A DNA stretch of 7,975 nt from assembly GCA_020443945.1 (NCBI GenBank), contig JAIZWN010000649.1:1-7975 (forward strand), given 5' to 3'. Below the pieces are notes generated by a model. It was not told the DNA's origin, ran no database searches, and was given only the letters and a program-made list of their open reading frames with translations. Shown piece by piece: positions 5,754 through 7,975 of the stretch (position 1 is the first letter of the stretch; each line of letters begins with the position of its first letter). The stretch is from Candidatus Thiosymbion ectosymbiont of Robbea hypermnestra. Lineage in GTDB: Bacteria; Pseudomonadota; Gammaproteobacteria; Chromatiales; Chromatiaceae. A program made the translations under genes and the position numbers.

Positions 5754-7610
5754 ATGAATCGATATCCGATATGGAAAAACCTGCTGATTCTGGGTGTGAT
5801 CCTCACCGGCGTCCTGTTCGCCTTGCCCAATCTCTTCTCCCAGAACCCCTCCATCGAAATCACCGCGGCCCGGGGCGTCGAGACGGCGGACGCCGGCCTG
5901 GGCGAGCTCAAGGCCGCCCTGGAAAACGCCGGGGTCGCATACCGGGCCATCGACCGGTTGGAGGGCGGCAAGCTGCTGGTGCGCTTCGCGACCTCCGAGG
6001 CCCAGCTCCAGGGCCAGGAGGCCATCCAGGGCGCCCTTGCGGACCGCTACAACAGCGCCTTGACCCTGGCCCCGGACCTTCCCGGATTTCTCCGCGCCCT
6101 GGGCATCCAACCCATGTTCCTGGGGCTGGACCTGCGCGGCGGCATCCATGTGCTGATCGACGTGGACATGGACGCGGCGGTCGACCAGGCCCTGGAACGC
6201 TACACCGGCGATATCCGCATCCTGCTGCGCAAGGAGAAGGTCCGCTATCTGACCGTGACCAAAAACCAGGGACGGGTGGCGGTCAAGTTCCGCGACGCCC
6301 GGACCCGGGACCGGGCACAGGAGCGGATCGGAGCGGAATTTCGCGAGCTGCTCCTGACGACCCGGGACGACGGCAGCGCCTTCTTCGTCCAGGGGTCCCT
6401 GCGCCCCGCGGACGAGCAGGCGGTCAAACGCTTCGCCCTGCAGCAAAACATCACGACCCTGCGCAATCGCGTCAATGCCCTGGGCGTGGCCGAACCCATC
6501 ATCCAGCAGCAAGGCGAGCGGCGCATCCTGGTGCAGCTTCCCGGCGCCCGGGACCCAGGACGGCTCAAGGAACTCCTGGGCGCGACGGCGACCCTGGAGT
6601 ACCGTCTGGTGGACACCACCCACAGCGTCCAGGACGCGGTGGACGGGCGGGTGCCCGTCACCAGCAAGCTCTACCAGGACCGGGACGGGCGGCCGGTCCT
6701 GCTGTTGCGGCGGGTCATCGTCACCGGCGACCAGATCACGGACGCCTCCGCCGGCTTCGACCAGCGTAGCGGGCAGCCGGCCGTCTTTGTGAGCCTGGAC
6801 GGGCAGGGCGCGCGCCGCATGCGCAACCTGACCACGGAAAACGTGGGCAGGCCCATGGCGGTGGTCTTCATCGAAAACCGTACCCTGACCCGCCTGGTGG
6901 ACGGCAAGCCGGTCAAGCGCAAGGTCCGAACGGAAGAAGTCATCAGCGTCGCCAACATCCTGGAACCCTTCGGTCGTCGCTTCCAGACCACGGGCCTGGA
7001 CAGCTCCGACGAGGCCCACAACCTGGCCCTGTTACTGCGCGCCGGCGCCCTGGCCGCCCCCATCGAGATCGTCGAAGAACGCACCATCGGCCCCAGCCTG
7101 GGACAGGACAACATCGACCAGGGATTCCGCTCGGTGGTCATCGGCTTCATCCTGGTAGTGCTCTTCATGGCGGCCTACTACCGGATCTTCGGCCTGGTGG
7201 CGGACCTGGTGCTGTTCGTCAACCTGGTACTGATCGTCGCCGTGCTCTCCCTGCTCCAGGCGACCCTGACCCTGCCGGGAATCGCCGGCATCGTCCTCAC
7301 GGTAGGCATGGCGGTAGATGCCAATGTACTCATCTTCGAGCGCATCCGCGAAGAGCTGCGCAACGGCAACTCACCCCAGGCCAGTATCCACGCGGGATAC
7401 GGGAAGGCCCTCTCCACCATCGTGGACGCCAACATCACCACCCTGATCGCCGCGGTAGTCCTCTTCAGCTTCGGCACCGGACCCATCAAGGGCTTCGCCG
7501 TCACCCTCTTCATCGGCATCCTCACCTCCCTGTTCACCGCCATCCTCGGCAGCCGCGCCCTCATCAACCTCATCTACGGCGGCCGGCGCGTAAGCAAACT
7601 GGCGATCTGA
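5754..7610 (+). CDS. secD: Protein translocase subunit SecD
   Basis: SecD, with SecF and YajC, uses the proton motive force to help pull preproteins through SecYEG on the periplasmic side. The 618-aa product matches the usual gammaproteobacterial length (615 aa in E. coli). It begins MNRYPIWKN with the first membrane helix (about 8-27). The large periplasmic P1 region includes FLGLDLRGGIHVLIDVD (122-138), NRVNALGVAEPIIQQQG (238-254), ILVQLPGARDPGRLKELLGATATLEYRLV and GRPMAVVFIE (365-374). RAGALAAPIEIVEERTIGPSLG (429-450) leads into five further helices (about 458-605). VGMAVDANVLIFERIREEL (517-535) contains D522, at the position of the proton-path aspartate Asp519 of E. coli SecD. The ribosome site is only a weak GGA about seven bases before the ATG. 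All motifs are intact, so the gene should be functional. It is unusual on both sides: yajC is about 1.6 kb upstream across a toxin-like cassette, and secF does not follow. Confidence 0.97.
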   Translation: MNRYPIWKNLLILGVILTGVLFALPNLFSQNPSIEITAARGVETADAGLGELKAALENAGVAYRAIDRLEGGKLLVRFATSEAQLQGQEAIQGALADRYNSALTLAPDLPGFLRALGIQPMFLGLDLRGGIHVLIDVDMDAAVDQALERYTGDIRILLRKEKVRYLTVTKNQGRVAVKFRDARTRDRAQERIGAEFRELLLTTRDDGSAFFVQGSLRPADEQAVKRFALQQNITTLRNRVNALGVAEPIIQQQGERRILVQLPGARDPGRLKELLGATATLEYRLVDTTHSVQDAVDGRVPVTSKLYQDRDGRPVLLLRRVIVTGDQITDASAGFDQRSGQPAVFVSLDGQGARRMRNLTTENVGRPMAVVFIENRTLTRLVDGKPVKRKVRTEEVISVANILEPFGRRFQTTGLDSSDEAHNLALLLRAGALAAPIEIVEERTIGPSLGQDNIDQGFRSVVIGFILVVLFMAAYYRIFGLVADLVLFVNLVLIVAVLSLLQATLTLPGIAGIVLTVGMAVDANVLIFERIREELRNGNSPQASIHAGYGKALSTIVDANITTLIAAVVLFSFGTGPIKGFAVTLFIGILTSLFTAILGSRALINLIYGGRRVSKLAI

Positions 7611-7616
7611 TGTGGA

Positions 7617-7638
7617 TTGCGTTCACTAATGAACGCAA
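7617..7638 (+). terminator. Perfect 9-bp hairpin just after secD, possible transcript end
   Basis: TTGCGTTCA (7617-7625) and TGAACGCAA (7630-7638) are perfect reverse complements around a CTAA loop, starting seven bases after the secD stop. No T-run follows, so it does not meet the factor-independent terminator pattern. It could instead stabilise the mRNA 3' end or be a palindromic protein-binding site. Its position and the absence of secF downstream suggest that the secD transcript ends about here. Confidence 0.45.
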
Positions 7639-7682
7639 GTCACAATGATCCTGTTCTGAATGTTCACTGCCAAATTCCAATA

Positions 7683-7719
7683 GGACAGGATGAACAAGAT
7701 TTTCAGGATTAACAGGATT
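7683..7719 (-). repeat. Dispersed 37-bp repeat, copy B (inverted relative to 216-252)
   Basis: Read on the - strand this element starts AATCCTGTTAATCCTGAAAA and ends ATCCTGTCC, matching 216-252 at 32 of 37 positions. Its + strand start GGACAGGAT (7683-7691) can also pair with ATCCTGTTC at 7648-7656 (8 of 9 positions), so the element sits in a partly palindromic setting. It occupies the spacer where secF would be expected. The rest of the spacer between 7611 and 7858 shows no coding sequence. Confidence 0.75.
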
Positions 7720-7858
7720 TCTCTTCGTTTCAATGCGCGTAGGATGGACAGTAGTGGTAAATTTTCAAGTGATCAGGCGTCTCCCTGAGTCACGTCGAAC
7801 ATCACACCAAGACACTGAGCCACAAAGAGAAATAAGGATGAAAAGGGGAGAAATATCG

Positions 7859-7975
7859 ATGTCTGACTTTATTGAAAAATGCCTTGAAGGTAAGGCGCTA
7901 AGTACCTCAATACAATTATTTGTAATTCTTAATTCGAGAACAGAATTCTATACTCATTCGACCCGAATGAATCAA
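7859..7975 (+). CDS. N-terminal fragment of an unidentified protein, cut by the window end
   Basis: The ATG at 7859 opens a frame of 39 codons that is still open at the last base. A strong GGGGAG ribosome site lies at 7845-7850, eight bases upstream. The first residues, MSDFIEKCLEGKALS, look like an ordinary soluble N-terminus and recall small hypothetical proteins beginning with an FIExCLxGxAL pattern. From residue 15 on I see no recognisable continuation. Base composition is clearly more AT-rich than secD, as expected of accessory DNA. It is not SecF, whose N-terminus has a membrane helix after a short cytoplasmic start. No function is proposed. It may be a short or already degraded gene. 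Confidence 0.45.
   Translation, partial: MSDFIEKCLEGKALSTSIQLFVILNSRTEFYTHSTRMNQ

Noticed and set aside
5583..7019. Long - strand open frame (478 codons) opposite secD
   Set aside because: It is a high-GC antisense shadow of secD; the secD frame carries every conserved motif and the antisense product shows no domain.
1..7975. CRISPR array, tRNA or rRNA genes
   Set aside because: No regularly spaced repeats with unique spacers and no tRNA or rRNA hallmarks were seen; the repeats present are isolated palindromes or single copies.

Overview
The window reads as a chromosomal segment of a GC-rich proteobacterium, most likely a gammaproteobacterium. The evidence is the yajC–secD gene pair, a proteobacterial-type ferrochelatase, strongly GC-biased third codon positions in secD and hemH, and short dispersed repeats of the AATCCTGTTAATCCTG type that I associate with environmental Gammaproteobacteria. 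Assignment below class level is not possible by eye.

Layout. Positions 1-516 hold no convincing gene but are dense in small repeats and inverted repeats. A HisD-family dehydrogenase follows on the + strand (517-1821). It is full length, but three residues of the classical metal and substrate site are replaced, so it may not be the biosynthetic histidinol dehydrogenase. Convergent to it on the - strand is a two-gene unit: a hemerythrin-domain protein (3653-3102) followed 61 bp later by ferrochelatase hemH (3040-1964). Together these look like an iron/oxygen and haem unit. A 184-bp divergent spacer with an extended -10 element leads into yajC (3838-4164).

The unusual part is 4165-5753. The Sec accessory genes yajC and secD are normally almost adjacent. 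Here they are separated by about 1.6 kb carrying a protein with a polymorphic toxin type 44 (Ntox44-like) domain (4180-5100) and a small membrane-anchored protein (5204-5686) that is the natural candidate for its immunity partner. The pair has lower GC than its flanks and lies in the same orientation as the Sec genes. The toxin gene starts 15 bp after the yajC stop behind a good Shine-Dalgarno. It has no signal peptide and no recognisable delivery domain, only a Gly/Pro-rich N-terminus built from two 20-residue repeats.

secD (5754-7610) is intact and full length, but secF does not follow it. Instead there is a perfect 9-bp hairpin, a dispersed repeat that is an inverted relative of the one at 216-252, AT-richer DNA, and the start of an unidentified gene running off the window end (7859-7975). 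The Sec operon thus appears to have been broken into on both sides of secD: a toxin/immunity-like cassette upstream, and repeat-bearing accessory DNA in the usual secF position.
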